Origin: Vitrella brassicaformis
Lineage: Eukaryota > Sar > Vitrellaceae
Length of the DNA: 60,420 bases
NCBI GenBank assembly: GCA_001179505.1
Contig: CDMY01000491.1
Coordinates: 6,461-66,880, forward strand
Direction: 5' to 3'
Position 1 is the first letter of the stretch. Every line of letters starts with the position of its first letter. Shown in pieces: positions 11,463 through 22,532 of the stretch. The notes beneath the pieces are model-generated. The model searched no databases and was not told the DNA's origin. It saw only the letters and a program-made list of their open reading frames with translations. The position numbers and the translations under genes are program-made.

Positions 11463-11669
11463 CACGCATCGGAATTCCACGAGGAAAGAACCCCGCCTTC
11501 GTGTTTGGACTCATAGATCAGGTGTCTGGTCGACCCCCTTCATTTCAACGTTCATAGGTGATGATCACTGAACGTTTAACTGTCTGGGCAAGTGATGAAA
11601 GGCTGGTAACACAAAAACGAATCCACACAGGATCATACTCTGTCCAAACGAATCATCGCCATCCCTTTT

Positions 11670-13682
11670 GTCCTCATTGGGTGCCTTTTCGCAGGTCCCT
11701 CAGCGCCGCATCGGCTTTGTCAAGCTTCTGGCGGTTGACAAAAGAGATCTCGTCGACTATCATGTAGTGGACATGCTTCGAACATGCGGTTATCATCGAT
11801 TGTCTGCTGCTTCACCGCTTGGCGCCGCAGCCTCCTCTCGCCGCTCTCGAAGTCATCGAAGAGGTGCAGAAGCGAATCGATGGTCGAGCTTGTGATGTTA
11901 TCTGCAGCCACACCGGTAAGTGCCGCCAGACACAGCCAATGTCTGCATTGCACATCAGCAAGGTGAGCCTTCACAGTTTTGGTGACGGTCTTGCAGGTGC
12001 CGCCCGCACCGGTCATGCGCAATGGCGCGATGTATTTGGTGTCCCTCAGGTCTTTCTAGTGGTTCAGCAACTGGCTGCAGATGATTTGGAACGCCCGTAT
12101 CTGCTCTTTGTTCAATCGGTAACGGCTCGCCCACTGAACAGAGAAGGTCCTGTCGTCGGAACGGCTTGAATGCGGACGCCGGCTGCGCCAGCAATCGAGT
12201 GAAGTCGGCAGCATTCATCGAGTGACCACCGTGTGAAGAGATTTGACTCGAAGAGAAGCTACTCACTCAGAAGGCTTTCTTCATCTGACGTGGCGCGGCT
12301 GTGGCCGGTTTCACTTAGCTTGTTGCGTTGCTGGTGCAGGTCATCGTTGGGCTGATCCTGGCGGCTCCCATTTGATTGACAAGCCGATTGATAGTCATCG
12401 AAGGCAGTCTTCAACAGCCCCTTCAACAGGCGCGCTAGATTGATACATGTCTATTGATATCATCGCTGGATATCGATAGGTTCACACCAATTGCATCCAG
12501 CGATGCATTGATATACTTGGCGAAGCACGTCTTCAACACGGGCGCAGCAGGAGCGGCAACATGGGGGTGTCTTTTGTTCTTGGTGCAGCCACTCTGAGTA
12601 CCTGCATGTTATCGCCACGTCTGTTTTTCAAGATCTGCATGCTTTTTAAGCTCTCGCCATTGTGGTCTGCATATTTCTGAAACTCTCGCCATTGTTGCAT
12701 GCCTCGGTGTAGTTCTCGCCAGCACTCGTGCTGTGCTGTGCACGTCTCTGTGACGCATAATTGAACCACCTGCTCGCCGCCTGTGTATGAGCTGTCTTTG
12801 AGACGAGCTGTGCCTAGTGGAGAACGATATGTGAAGTGATTGTCCGTTGGTCGACGATTTGGAGACACGAAGAAGAGGCTTTCACTTGTAACACACGAAG
12901 GTCTGTCCACACGCTACACACACATGCACACGAACACGCACGCGATGTCAATCACAGTATCAGTGAGGCGCGTCGGCAGCCACGCAGAATTCGAATCGAC
13001 TCTCTCTCTCGTCTTGAGAGTCGCCAGGGAAGGTCGTTTGGAACGACGGGAGTGCTGGAGGGGAAGCAGAAAGGTGAGAGGCAAGATCACTATCAGATCT
13101 CGCCCGGGATTACTGGGATGGCCACCAATCGTGATGAGAACAACAAAGAACGGCTAGAATGATCACCGGAAGGGAAAACAAACGAAAGAACGCTCGTTTG
13201 TTGTAGATTGGTGAGGAAAAAAAAAGGCGATCCCCCTCAGTCTGCGCGCTCATCGTAGGGTAAGAGGACCGGAGCGATGTGGATTTCCACATCGCTCGTT
13301 TGCGAGCTGCATTGCTTCTCTTCCGTTTCTCTCTACCCTAAGCCCCTGTACTCATGCGGAGGAATGAATGAATTTTGGAGGGAAGAAGGGCCATCATCGA
13401 CCCATTTTCACGTCAAAGTCACAAAAAGAGGAAGCGACAGAAGCGACAGTGCGGCGCACTGATGGATGGAACGACAATGGCGGCCCAGAGTCTTCCCTCC
13501 CTTCATTAGCGCAGCGGTATACACCACGACATGCGCACGAGAAAACCCTTGATTCACTTCCATACTCATGATTGACGTGTCATCTCATGCACCCTGCAAC
13601 ACACCACGTCGCACGCTGCTTTCGACCCCCGCCGAATTCGCGGCCCGGGGTGCCCACGCAGTGGGTGCCCCTTACTCGGAAT
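11670..13682. mobile_element. PIF1-helicase element, copy 2, with a nested insertion
   Basis: Parallel to copy 1 from about 11678 to 12775. There, compared with copy 1, about 0.8 kb of unrelated sequence is inserted before the shared end resumes at about 13606 (CGCACGCTGC...) and finishes with the same hairpin at 13639-13682. The insert holds a stretch (about 13490-13610) similar to the retroelement flank at about 58540-58660, pointing to a retroelement fragment landing in an older element. This nesting gives a relative age order. Confidence 0.65.
11720..12266 (-). pseudogene. Decayed PIF1-like helicase fragment
   Basis: Aligned to copy 1, the Walker A region reads GAGGTCKT (the second G of GTGKT is lost to C) and motif Ia reads LAALTGVAA. 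The N-terminal part has moved into another frame (12266-11955). Two lost key residues and a frameshift make it clearly inactive. Confidence 0.75.
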
Positions 13683-14791
13683 CCCGAATAATATTGAGGA
13701 GGTGCTCGAAAGCCGCAAGGATAAGTCCAGAGGACAGACGGAAACCGAATTCGTCGAATGAACGGATTCGCGCAACGCATAAGTGCATGCGTTCAGCCAT
13801 TCACACAAATGCTATCAATCCGTCAGAGAATTCATCCCTCTCATCGTCCCCGCCATCATTCCAACAAGTCGGTCATCACACACCCAGAGCTCCACGTGTC
13901 CCTTTTGGGTAATCTTGATACCTACGAGGTCTCACGGTATCCAGAGGGATGGTGTAATAAAGGTCCCACCTTCTCTCTGCCCCTGGCGCGCTTCCCTGGT
14001 GAGACAAGCAAAGAGAAAGGGAAACGAATCGACACACAGACGTGGAGACCGAGGCGCCTTTTCTGCTTTCAGCCTTCTTACCCGTCGTCTGTCAAAGCAA
14101 CAGCCTTGTCAAACGAATCCGACTCCCCCCAACCACCTCTAGCGCCGATCCCTCCCACTACCGCACATCCACCACACCCTCTTCATACCTTGGCACTCGG
14201 CGGCGCGGGCCGGTGGATGCCCAGCCGAGACTCCCTCATCTGACGAATGAACAGACTAAGTCTTTGACCATTCATTCAGTCTTAGACTTCGTTGCACACA
14301 ACGAGGAGGTCCCCAAGTGTAGTCTCGATCGCTGTCTGGTTCCGTTTACTGAGCGCTTTATGCCGCCCGCTATTCCGCCCACATATGCGGGCGGAAGAGG
14401 CAAATTGACCCAGTGCACTTCCCTGTCCGTCTGTCGGATGCGTGGTGTGTCGCCGCCTGCTTGAGCACCCACCCAGTGAACCTCGTCCTTGTATTTACCG
14501 TTGGCGTGGTGTGTCGACCTTGCGGCAGGTATGCTAGCGATGCCACAACGTCACCTGCTGCAAGGCGGACCGCATCATCTTCTTGTCAGAAGCATACAAG
14601 CGCCCTGAATGAGACGCACAACAAGCAACCGAGACACAATGACAATGGTCGGTGGCGGTGTGGTGTGCTCCTCTCTGATGCCGCTGTGTGTTCCTCGACC
14701 ACTCATTCACTCATCGACCAACTCATCGAGGTGACCTGAGCAGGTGAGTTTCACCTGCTGCCGGGCCCCCAGCAACCCAGCGGCCCCCCCC
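13683..14791. other. No gene recognised
   Basis: Long frames are present on both strands but lack conserved motifs or consistent splice sites. A small GC-rich inverted repeat (CCGCCCGC and GCGGGCGG) lies near 14364-14394. A C run leads into the gap. Confidence 0.4.
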
Positions 14792-15091
14792 NNNNNNNNN
14801 NNNNNNNNNNNNNNNNNNNNNNNNNNNNNNNNNNNNNNNNNNNNNNNNNNNNNNNNNNNNNNNNNNNNNNNNNNNNNNNNNNNNNNNNNNNNNNNNNNNN
14901 NNNNNNNNNNNNNNNNNNNNNNNNNNNNNNNNNNNNNNNNNNNNNNNNNNNNNNNNNNNNNNNNNNNNNNNNNNNNNNNNNNNNNNNNNNNNNNNNNNNN
15001 NNNNNNNNNNNNNNNNNNNNNNNNNNNNNNNNNNNNNNNNNNNNNNNNNNNNNNNNNNNNNNNNNNNNNNNNNNNNNNNNNNNNNNNNNNN
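14792..15091. other. Assembly gap (300 N)
   Basis: Exactly 300 N flanked on both sides by poly-C (10 and about 21 C). This is probably a sequencing failure in a poly-C/poly-G tract. The N length is likely a placeholder. Confidence 0.95.
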
Positions 15092-15118
15092 GGCCCCCCC
15101 CCCCCCCCCCCCCCTGAC

Positions 15119-15490
15119 TTTCGTTGTAGCTTGTGCCTTCTCGGCGTTCTGATTTCTTATGTAGCACAGCAGGATGACCCAGCCCACCACACGATGCGCC
15201 CCGTCGGCGATGGAGAGGCGGGTGCGGACCGCGACCTCGCCCTTGCACACCAGCGCTACACACCCAGTGCACTACCGGGCTCTCGCCGTCAGCTAGGCGA
15301 CGAATGACATCACCCACCTTTGTACTATCTGCACGCCCTTGTTCAGCTCCTGCACGTTGGTGACCCCTTCATCAAACGCCAGCGTGTTGAGAGAGTATTT
15401 CCCGTCCATGTGGATGGCTTTCATGTGCAGGAACGAAGTGCTGAGGATGCCGGTGAAGACGGTCTTGCCTCGCTGGATGGCCTTGCGCTG
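15119..15490 (-). CDS. Unrecognised gene, partial, cut by the gap
   Basis: One clear exon, 15490-15318, reads RKAIQRGKTVFTGILSTS, then FLHMKAIHMDGKYSLNTL and AFDEGVTNVQELNKGVQIVQ. It is bounded by an AG acceptor and a GTGGGT donor. A second open stretch towards the gap includes RTRLSIADGAHRVVGWVILL. I do not recognise the family. The residue mix and splice borders support coding, but the start exon and the end are missing. The gene lies downstream of and in the same direction as the UBXN7-like gene. Confidence 0.5.
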
Positions 15491-15849
15491 CTACACTGAA
15501 CTCGAGGATGGATGCGTCGAAATGCCTCTCCAACGTGCACAAAGTCTTCATCCAGTCTTACAACACACAGCCAGCCGTGGAGAAGTACACAAATGGCGCG
15601 ATAAATGTGGCCTTCCCCCCCGTGACATCGCAGCTATCGCCGCCCAGCGTCTCGCTTGTCTTCATTGCATTCATGTGTCGTGGATTGCGTTGCGAAAGGA
15701 CATGGACTGGAATACAATTGGGAAATATCATGTCCTGTCGCAACATACGTGGTCCCGAGCAGTTAGGAACATGAATGCACATACCATCACACATATAATT
15801 CAGAATTGTGTACCCGACATTTTGTCACTACATAACGAGAACACACGAG

Positions 15850-18316
15850 TCACAGTTTTCTGATCTGGATCTGCGACCCAGCAACATCAGCGGAACCGAC
15901 AGTCAAGTCGCGATCACCCTAACAGACCAGCAAATATGAGAACAGATAGAACAGAGTTGTTGTGTGTGTGTCTTTTTTTCTGGCGCCCATTGACCAACCC
16001 ACCTCCAGCATGACTTTGAGTGAGGTCCTGCCCATGATTGCCGGCTCAATGTCCTTGAGGGGCAGGTTCGCATATAGCGCACAGTACTTGAGCACGTCGA
16101 GCAGGGCATCGCTCTTGCGGAACCGACGCACCACCTGCTTCCCTTCGAAGCGGAATCGCATCTTCACCGACTCCGGGTCAGACTCTAAGCGAGACAACAG
16201 CCACCCATCCAAGAAAAGACACAGCATAACGCCATCCCTTCTTCCATGACCTTGTGGCTCTGCAGGTATCTCAGTCGGATCCACTTTCTCGTAGTGCTTG
16301 AGTGCCTCGTCAGCCATGAGGTTGTCCGGGTCGAGATCGATGGGCTCGTCCTCCCTTCCCTCATCCCCGTATTCCTCCGAGACCCCCTTGTTGCTCTTCC
16401 CCCCACCCGGTGGTACCATGCCGTTGGCCGTAGCCCCGGGCGCATTCGCAGCTGAGACACTGGCGTCCTGGGAGCCGACACCTGTGACCTCCGGAGGGCA
16501 TACGTTGCTTGCTGCAGAAGTACCCTGAGGAATGGATGAACAAAAAGTTCACTGTTGATGCACATGCAAACTTCGGTTTCTGCAAGTCAGCTGTCTCGCC
16601 TGTGGTTTAAAATCTGATCCGCTGCGGTGCAAGTTGTTCTTGTCGAGGAATGATGTCACTGGGCAAGGCAGCGAAACAGAAGCGTAATGTGCGTGATAAG
16701 TGTCGGTTCATGCATATCTGTGTAACCTACGGAAGTCTGCAGCAGCCACAGCCGTGCTGAACTTCTTCGGCTCCCACGACTGTACCTGTCGTCCTGTCCG
16801 CGGATCTAACACAGCTATCACGGGATACGAGCGAGGCTGCAACGCACAAAGCAAATTTGTGAATGAGTGTCGTGCATTCTTGACTTCTAGACGACCGGAT
16901 ATCGCTGGATGAAGAGTTGGCCCTCAGCGGTGTCAGAGGGACGCTGGAAGCCAATCACAAAGCGTGAAGATATCCGCTGGATATCAGTGGATGCCGTGAG
17001 GTATCATCTTCACCTGCCAGAATATAAACGAACTCTGGATAATGTCCTTGACCGTCTCATCAGACCACACATCGCGATTCAACTGAATCCGACCAGAGAA
17101 AATGTTGCCATCCTGTTGCCTGCATTGCTGCTTCCACTACTCACCTCGAGCGACAGGAATTCATCGTGTTTCTGTATGTTTACCAGCACCCACTTGTCCT
17201 GACGTTTGGCCTCCTCCAGTGCCTAATCAGCGACTCACATGAAGACAGCGCCAGTTCACCGAGCTTCTCTTTACCTTTGTCGGGGCTTACCGTTTTGAGG
17301 TCCGATACGTACAGGAGATCCTTCGGGGGTCGGAACATCTGACCCCAGGCTGATTACCACAACAATGCAGACAGGATGAGATGTGAATGCATGTCAGTGC
17401 TAGCTACTAGGATTTACCCTCCTCTCCTGGGTTGGCCGGCTCTCCAAAGTTCATCATGGCGTCCAGAGCCACTGGCAAAGTACACACGACCACAGAGGTG
17501 GATACGGACGTACACGGCGTCTGATCGCTCACTGTCTGCTGCTCGATTGGCTTCCATGCCCATCCGATGCGGGCCAGAATCTGCTACAATGCCAAGGCAC
17601 GTGAGCGAACATTGGTCGGTTTTGGTCCAGGGAGATTCCTGTCTTACCGATGAGTCTATCCCTGTATTGAGGCATGGGTGCCCTCACGTCGTCCTCGTCC
17701 ACCATTCCCTGCGCGTCAGCCAGCAGTTGTGGAGGTATGTCATCATCCGCTATCCTGCCGCGGCCGTCACCACCATTCACTTGTCCTCCCGCCCGCTGCT
17801 GCTCCATCGATGAGAGCACTTGTCGGAGAGCCGAAGGGATGCCGGCGGGGACGGCAGACGCCGCAAGATCGTGGGGACCCCGAACACTGGAAATTGCATG
17901 CACCATCGGTTGCGGCATTGATTGGACTGGCGCGCGCGTCACATGATCTCTCTCACCCAGTCATCTGCACGTCGTCATCGTCGTTTTCGCGGTGGTTGGC
18001 TGCCGAGTTTGCCTCGAGAACAGGGGCTGCAGGAGAGGGACCGCCAATCGAGTACTCGAAGTACAACTGCACAGCACGCTCGGGATCACCACCGCTCATC
18101 TAACCAACGATGGAAGACAACACGAGTGGACAAAGGCTCCGCGAGTGGCGTAACGTGCGGTTTCTCACCTCGAGATAGTGAGCGGCAGCATCTTGCTGAG
18201 CACCTGTGACGTCCATCACAAAGCAACCACATCATGGAGATATGCATCACTGCCCTACGGATCCCACCTGTGACTTGCATGACGGTGGCAACGGGATCAG
18301 GCTCTTCTTGCTCCAT
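15850..18316 (-). CDS. UBA-UAS-UBX adaptor of Cdc48/p97 (UBXN7-like), 15 exons
   Basis: Links ubiquitylated substrates to the Cdc48/p97 unfoldase. Exons: 18316-18268, 18203-18169, 18099-17957, 17886-17648, 17583-17533, 17471-17418, 17349-17291, 17222-17145, 17082-17014, 16943-16896, 16836-16731, 16658-16600, 16524-16251, 16184-16003, 15918-15850; phases close to give 504 residues. UBA-like domain at the N-terminus (MQVTGAQQDAAAHYLE, then GGDPERAVQLYFE). The central UAS thioredoxin-like domain has FRPPKDLLY, KWVLVNIQKHDEF, LNRDVWSDETVKDII and VIAVLDPRTGRQ, the UBXN7 hallmarks. An acidic linker precedes a C-terminal UBX beta-grasp (SVKMRFRFEGKQVVRRF ... LTVGSADVAGSQI). The exon 12 donor appears to be GC (CAG|GCGAGA). 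UBXN7 of animals also carries a UIM; none was spotted here. Confidence 0.9.
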
Positions 18317-18378
18317 AGCTACCCTGGGTTTTTTGGTAGGGCATAATTCCGTGAAATCGCAGGCACTCCTGGCGCATA
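18317..18378. promoter_or_regulatory. 62-bp shared region between two divergent start codons
   Basis: The UBXN7-like ATG (18316, minus) and the kinase ATG (18379, plus) are only 62 bp apart, so both 5' UTRs and the core promoters must fit in or overlap this space. No TATA box is apparent. True transcription starts may lie inside the opposite gene. Confidence 0.6.
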
Positions 18379-20224
18379 ATGGGGAATTTTGCCTGTCCGG
18401 GCTTTTTCGCCGGCGGAGTCCACAGCAAATACGAGATGGGGAAACGCCTTGGTGTTGGTCGTTTTGGGGAGGTCTGAATGCAACGAGAGAGCTTACAACA
18501 AACGATGATTTATGTGTGTCGGTAGGTCGTCGAGGTGTGGGATAGAAAGGATCCAACGAAAAAATATGCCATGAAAGTGCGCAAGAGGGGAGCGCTTCAA
18601 TGGACACATGGGATTCAGTTTCTGTTTCAGATGTCTCCTCCCATTGATGAGACAATGCGGGAACGACTCAGGACTGAAGTGCGGATCATGCAGCATCTCG
18701 GTCGGCATCGCGGCCTCGTCAGCCTTATCGACTATGAGGAAACAGCAAACGGGAGCTTCAAATTGGTGCTAGACTTGTAAGTGAATACATGGAAGGACTC
18801 ACCACGGGTTCACACGATTTCGAGATATGCCGGCGCGTACACCAGGTGCGAGGGCGGAGAGCTGTACGACCGGATTCACAAGAAAGGCTGCTATTCCGAG
18901 CGTGAAGCCAAAATAGTCCTCGGACACTTGGTACACGAACGAAGGAATCAAGTACACTCAATCGCTGTACACTCAATCGCTGTGAGCTTCTCTGCAGCTT
19001 GAAACCATTTCCTTCATGCACAGCAGAGGCGTAATGCACAGAGACCTGAAGGTGGGTTGGAATTCGGAGTTCTTTTATTCCGACTCGTCTCGCTTTGTCC
19101 GTCTATTAGCCTGAGAACATTTTGCTGACAAGCAGAGAGAGCGATGTGGATGTGAAGATATCGGACCTAGGACTAGCCAAGATCAGGTGCCCAGGAATAG
19201 CCATTACACTCGTGCAATAGAGTACGTAATCGTCGTTCCTTCGCAGCGACTCGGGTAGCTTCCCAAGAGCGAAGTCCATCTGCGGGTCAGATTACTATCT
19301 CGCTCCAGAAGTCATCGAGCAGCAAGAGTACGGGAAAGAGGTACAGGCAAGAAATACGAGCGGCAAAGCAAAGAATTAATTGCCCTCTTTCAGATTGATA
19401 TATGGGCTCTTGGTGTCGTGACATATGTGCTGCTCTCCGGATCGCTTCCCTTCTTTCACAACCGACACCTGCACAAGCTGTATCGGCAGATCGTGGAACG
19501 GGACATCAGGTACCTGGCTCATACACCAAGAAGCAATGGCGACCCGATATCGACGCGGCCTTTTAATCAACTGCTCCTTGCAGTTTCCCGTCTTCTCAGT
19601 GGGGTAATGTGTCCAAGGGCGCACAAGATTTCATCCTACGCATGCTGCATGTCCAGCCGGAGATGAGAATGACGGTCAGAACAGGAAAATCGCAGTGACT
19701 GTATCCAGGTCCCCTCTCCCTGCTGTTTTCTCTCAGGCAGAGCAGGCTCTCCAGCATCCATGGCTCCGGGGTGTGCCCTCACCCTTCGCGACACTGCCTC
19801 CCAAAAGCGTCTCAGACGACACCGAGTCACGATGCGCTCATGCAGTCACGGTTGCTCGTGATGGAGATAATGAGCTGAAAGCATTGTCTACTAGCTCATC
19901 GGCCGTGGAACGTTCCAGCGGATACGAAGGTTCGTGTGACCAAGAACTCAATTGAGTGAATAAAGGCTACCTGTTTTCTCAGGCTCGTCCGTCGTGGAGC
20001 AGGCACACACTCATCCAGTGATACGGAACATGCAGACGCCTCCAACATTCGACGAATCACATCGCAGCTCGCATGCCTGCCCTTCCGACCAAGGCAACAA
20101 CTCTGGCAGTCTGCTCAGCTGTATTCTGCCTGTAGTGAGCTCACTCGCCACAGAGACCGGCCGACATATCGATGCCCTTTTTGTCGACACGTCACACACT
20201 CACACTTGCAGACTTCCAGTATAG
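18379..20224 (+). CDS. N-acylated Ser/Thr protein kinase (CAMK-like), 10 exons
   Basis: Phosphotransferase, probably membrane-anchored. Exons: 18379-18471, 18526-18776, 18846-18930, 18998-19051, 19110-19186, 19247-19340, 19394-19509, 19584-19674, 19737-19929, 19983-20224; phases close to give 431 residues. MGNFAC at the start fits N-myristoylation (Gly2) and palmitoylation (Cys6). Kinase landmarks: GVGRFG at 25-30, catalytic Lys48 (YAMK), HRDLKPEN with Asp159, DLG at 180-182 in place of DFG, and DYYLAPEV with Glu208. IDIWALGVVTYVLLSG and ALQHPWLRG complete the C-lobe. No EF hands follow, unlike CDPKs; the last about 145 residues are Ser/Thr-rich and unrecognised. The stop lies in a 23-bp tandem duplication (about 20217-20262). 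Confidence 0.9.
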
Positions 20225-20262
20225 AGGCCGCAGAAAATCCAGTATAGAGGCCGCAGAAAATC
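20217..20262 (+). repeat. 23-bp tandem duplication over the kinase stop codon
   Basis: AGAGGCCGCAGAAAATCCAG-type unit present twice in a row. The kinase TAG stop falls in the first unit. Confidence 0.85.
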
Positions 20263-20785
20263 ATGACAAATTCGGAACCTCTCATGATTTTAATATCAAT
20301 ATCAGTCCCGTGCATCTACCAGTCCCTCAACACGGGTTTGGGCCCACCGGACGCCTCCAGTAACACACTGGCTATCTGTCGGTGATTAGAGAGGCCGAGG
20401 ATGCTCCTGCCCTTTGCGTTATACCATTATCATACTCATACCCATACCTGGACCCGTCGTTCGACTTTTTTTGCATCATTTTACCCACCCTAGTACCGCA
20501 GCCCGGCCACGCCAGCAGGCGTCTTGGGACCAAATAACACCTCGAAAACCTCGCAGCGGTACCCGCCTCCACCTGACGGCCACAATGATGTGCGATTTGC
20601 AGTGGAAATCTCCTCGAAGCAACGGGGGCGTCCTTCCGGCAGCAACCACGTCCCTTGCGCTGCCAGTCGTCTGTGTGATGGTGTCTGATCGGTCGTTTGG
20701 TCCGTGTTTGGCTTGTCGCATGTTTCTGTCATTCATTTCGTATGGTGCGCGTGCCTCTCTGACAGTGTGCGAGTACGTGACAGAC

Positions 20786-20940
20786 TCTAGATCAGACGTT
20801 CTGGTCGCCCTTGCTTGTGACCCCGATGGCGCAGGGCCGCCCGGCTTGTAGCCTCCCCCCGGGCCAGGGGAGGTGGTGTGCCAGGTATATGTTGTGGGTG
20901 CGTGTACGTGTCTGTCTTACATGCTCAGTGTCTGTATGTG
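20786..20940. repeat. Dispersed repeats C and B, adjacent copies
   Basis: CTCTAGATCAGACGTTCTGG and the following bases recur at about 33816-33853 and 50607-50645 (repeat C). From about 20826, the stretch with GGAGGTGGTGTGCCAGGTAT recurs at about 57098-57215 (repeat B). Confidence 0.75.
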
Positions 20941-22034
20941 TGCCATGTCGTGTTGTGTGTGCCAGGTCGATGTGCCTCCCCAAACAACAAAGGGCCGCGA
21001 TCTTGAAGATGTACTTGGGGGACCAGAGCATGCCTGAGCTTCACCATACATGTATACATGAGACCCCGAGTGCCCGTCTTTTGGCCCGTCTCACCTGCTT
21101 GCGCTTTTACCTTACCGAAGCGGTCTTCCACCCGTCTCTGGACAACTTAGAGTCTCTGATAGGTAGGCTCTTCTGCAGCCTTACCGCCCGGACCTTCTCC
21201 TATCCCCAGCGACGTCTGCTGCCCACGGAAACAGCGGTCGCTGGGGCGGAGGGTGCTCTCGGTAATATTCCTGAAGCTTGAAAGAGCTTCGTAGAGTAGA
21301 AAATGTGGTCCCGAGGGGAAACATCGGCTTTCAGGGTTTGACTGACATGGTAGCCCGATGGAGATGACCAGTGAGGCCGAGGAGGCTGATGATCCAGAGG
21401 GCCGTCAGCCCTTGTCTCCTTATCAGATTCTTTCTTCCCCTTATCTTTGTCTTTGTCTAATCGGTGTCACCGGGCCCCCCGCAGAAGGTTCCCCCTGGAT
21501 TTGTGATATTGCGGGAATCACTCTTTTGGTTTTCTGGGAGGTTTGCGAGGTTTCAAAAGCAAGTCCAGGGGGTCTGGACACCAATATTAAGTGATTTGGG
21601 AGTTTTGGTGTCGCAGGGACTTTTCCATGTGTCTTTGTGAAAACTAGGCACCTCGCTCGAGAGACCGCCCATAAAAGATCGCGAAAAGCCCTTTTGCTTG
21701 ATGAATGAATTTGAAAGGTGTGTGTACTGGCTGTGCCAGATAGCCATCCAGAACAGCCCTGGCCCTGGTGTCTCGCAGCCGCTCGGCGCGCAGGGCGTCT
21801 GTTTTACTCTCTTCGAGTCCCGAAGTAAAATCCCTTACATTTTCACATCATTCACGTCCAGAAACGATCCCCCAGAGGAAGAAGCTGAAAAAAGAACGCC
21901 AATGCGTGGGCGATTTTTTTTTCATCACTTCGTTTAGTTTATCTACTTTGTTCCCGTGTGCTTGTCCATTGCTTTACGTTGTCCGATTTGGAGGTTCTCT
22001 AAGTAATATCCTAAGACCCACCTCAGGCCGTACC

Positions 22035-22053
22035 TAAACCCTAAACCCTAGAT
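22035..22053 (+). repeat. Interstitial telomere-like repeat
   Basis: CCTAAACCCTAAACCCTAG, about two and a half units of CCCTAAA. This is the plant/alga-type telomere motif also used by chromerids, and is a possible relic of end repair. Confidence 0.6.
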
Positions 22054-22532
22054 CGGGTTCCCCGGGGAAACCTCAATTTGATACTGGCAGACCCTGATAC
22101 TGGCCGACCCTAATACAAAAAAGCTTTTGAGCCCTACAAGCCCTTGACTATTTTTGACAGTCCAAACGCCGCAGGCAATAACATATACACATGGCTCTTT
22201 TAGAGACACATAAAGCCCTTCCACGCACCGAGCCCCTACGAGCGGAACGAGTCACGAGCGCAGCGAATGGGGCTAGCGAAAGAGGCCCATCGTTTCGACA
22301 AACATATTGCTCGAAAGAAAGGCGGGCAGTACTTGTTGCCTTGTTACTTATTGCGCGTTCAGCATCACCTGTGGTCAAAAAGCGGCACCAGGCAGACAAC
22401 GGACAAAAAGGTGGGCTTAAGCGACTGGCTCGGCACGGGACGTCCTTAAGTATGTGGTTTCCTGTCTTTGTAACCAGCCTCCCTGCTTTCTCTCTGTGTT
22501 CCCGATGTTGATGATCCTTTTTTTGCGGGCAG

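Larger units (their letters stand above)
20263..22532. other. Repeat-rich intergenic region
   Basis: No gene recognised. It holds repeat C (about 20786-20814), repeat B (about 20826-20940), a small interstitial telomere-type repeat (about 22035-22053) and a short direct repeat, GATACTGGC(A/C)GACCCT, near 22078-22112. The N-terminal exon of the following large gene may lie near 22452 (MWFPVFVTSLPAF..., signal-like), but its splice is unproven. Confidence 0.5.

Noticed and set aside
14723-15317. Long frames through the first N block
   Set aside because: Open only because N codons cannot stop a frame; the ends share no pattern.
20811-21281. Plus-strand frame of 156 codons
   Set aside because: Crosses dispersed repeat B, has no recognisable motif and no splice-consistent neighbours.
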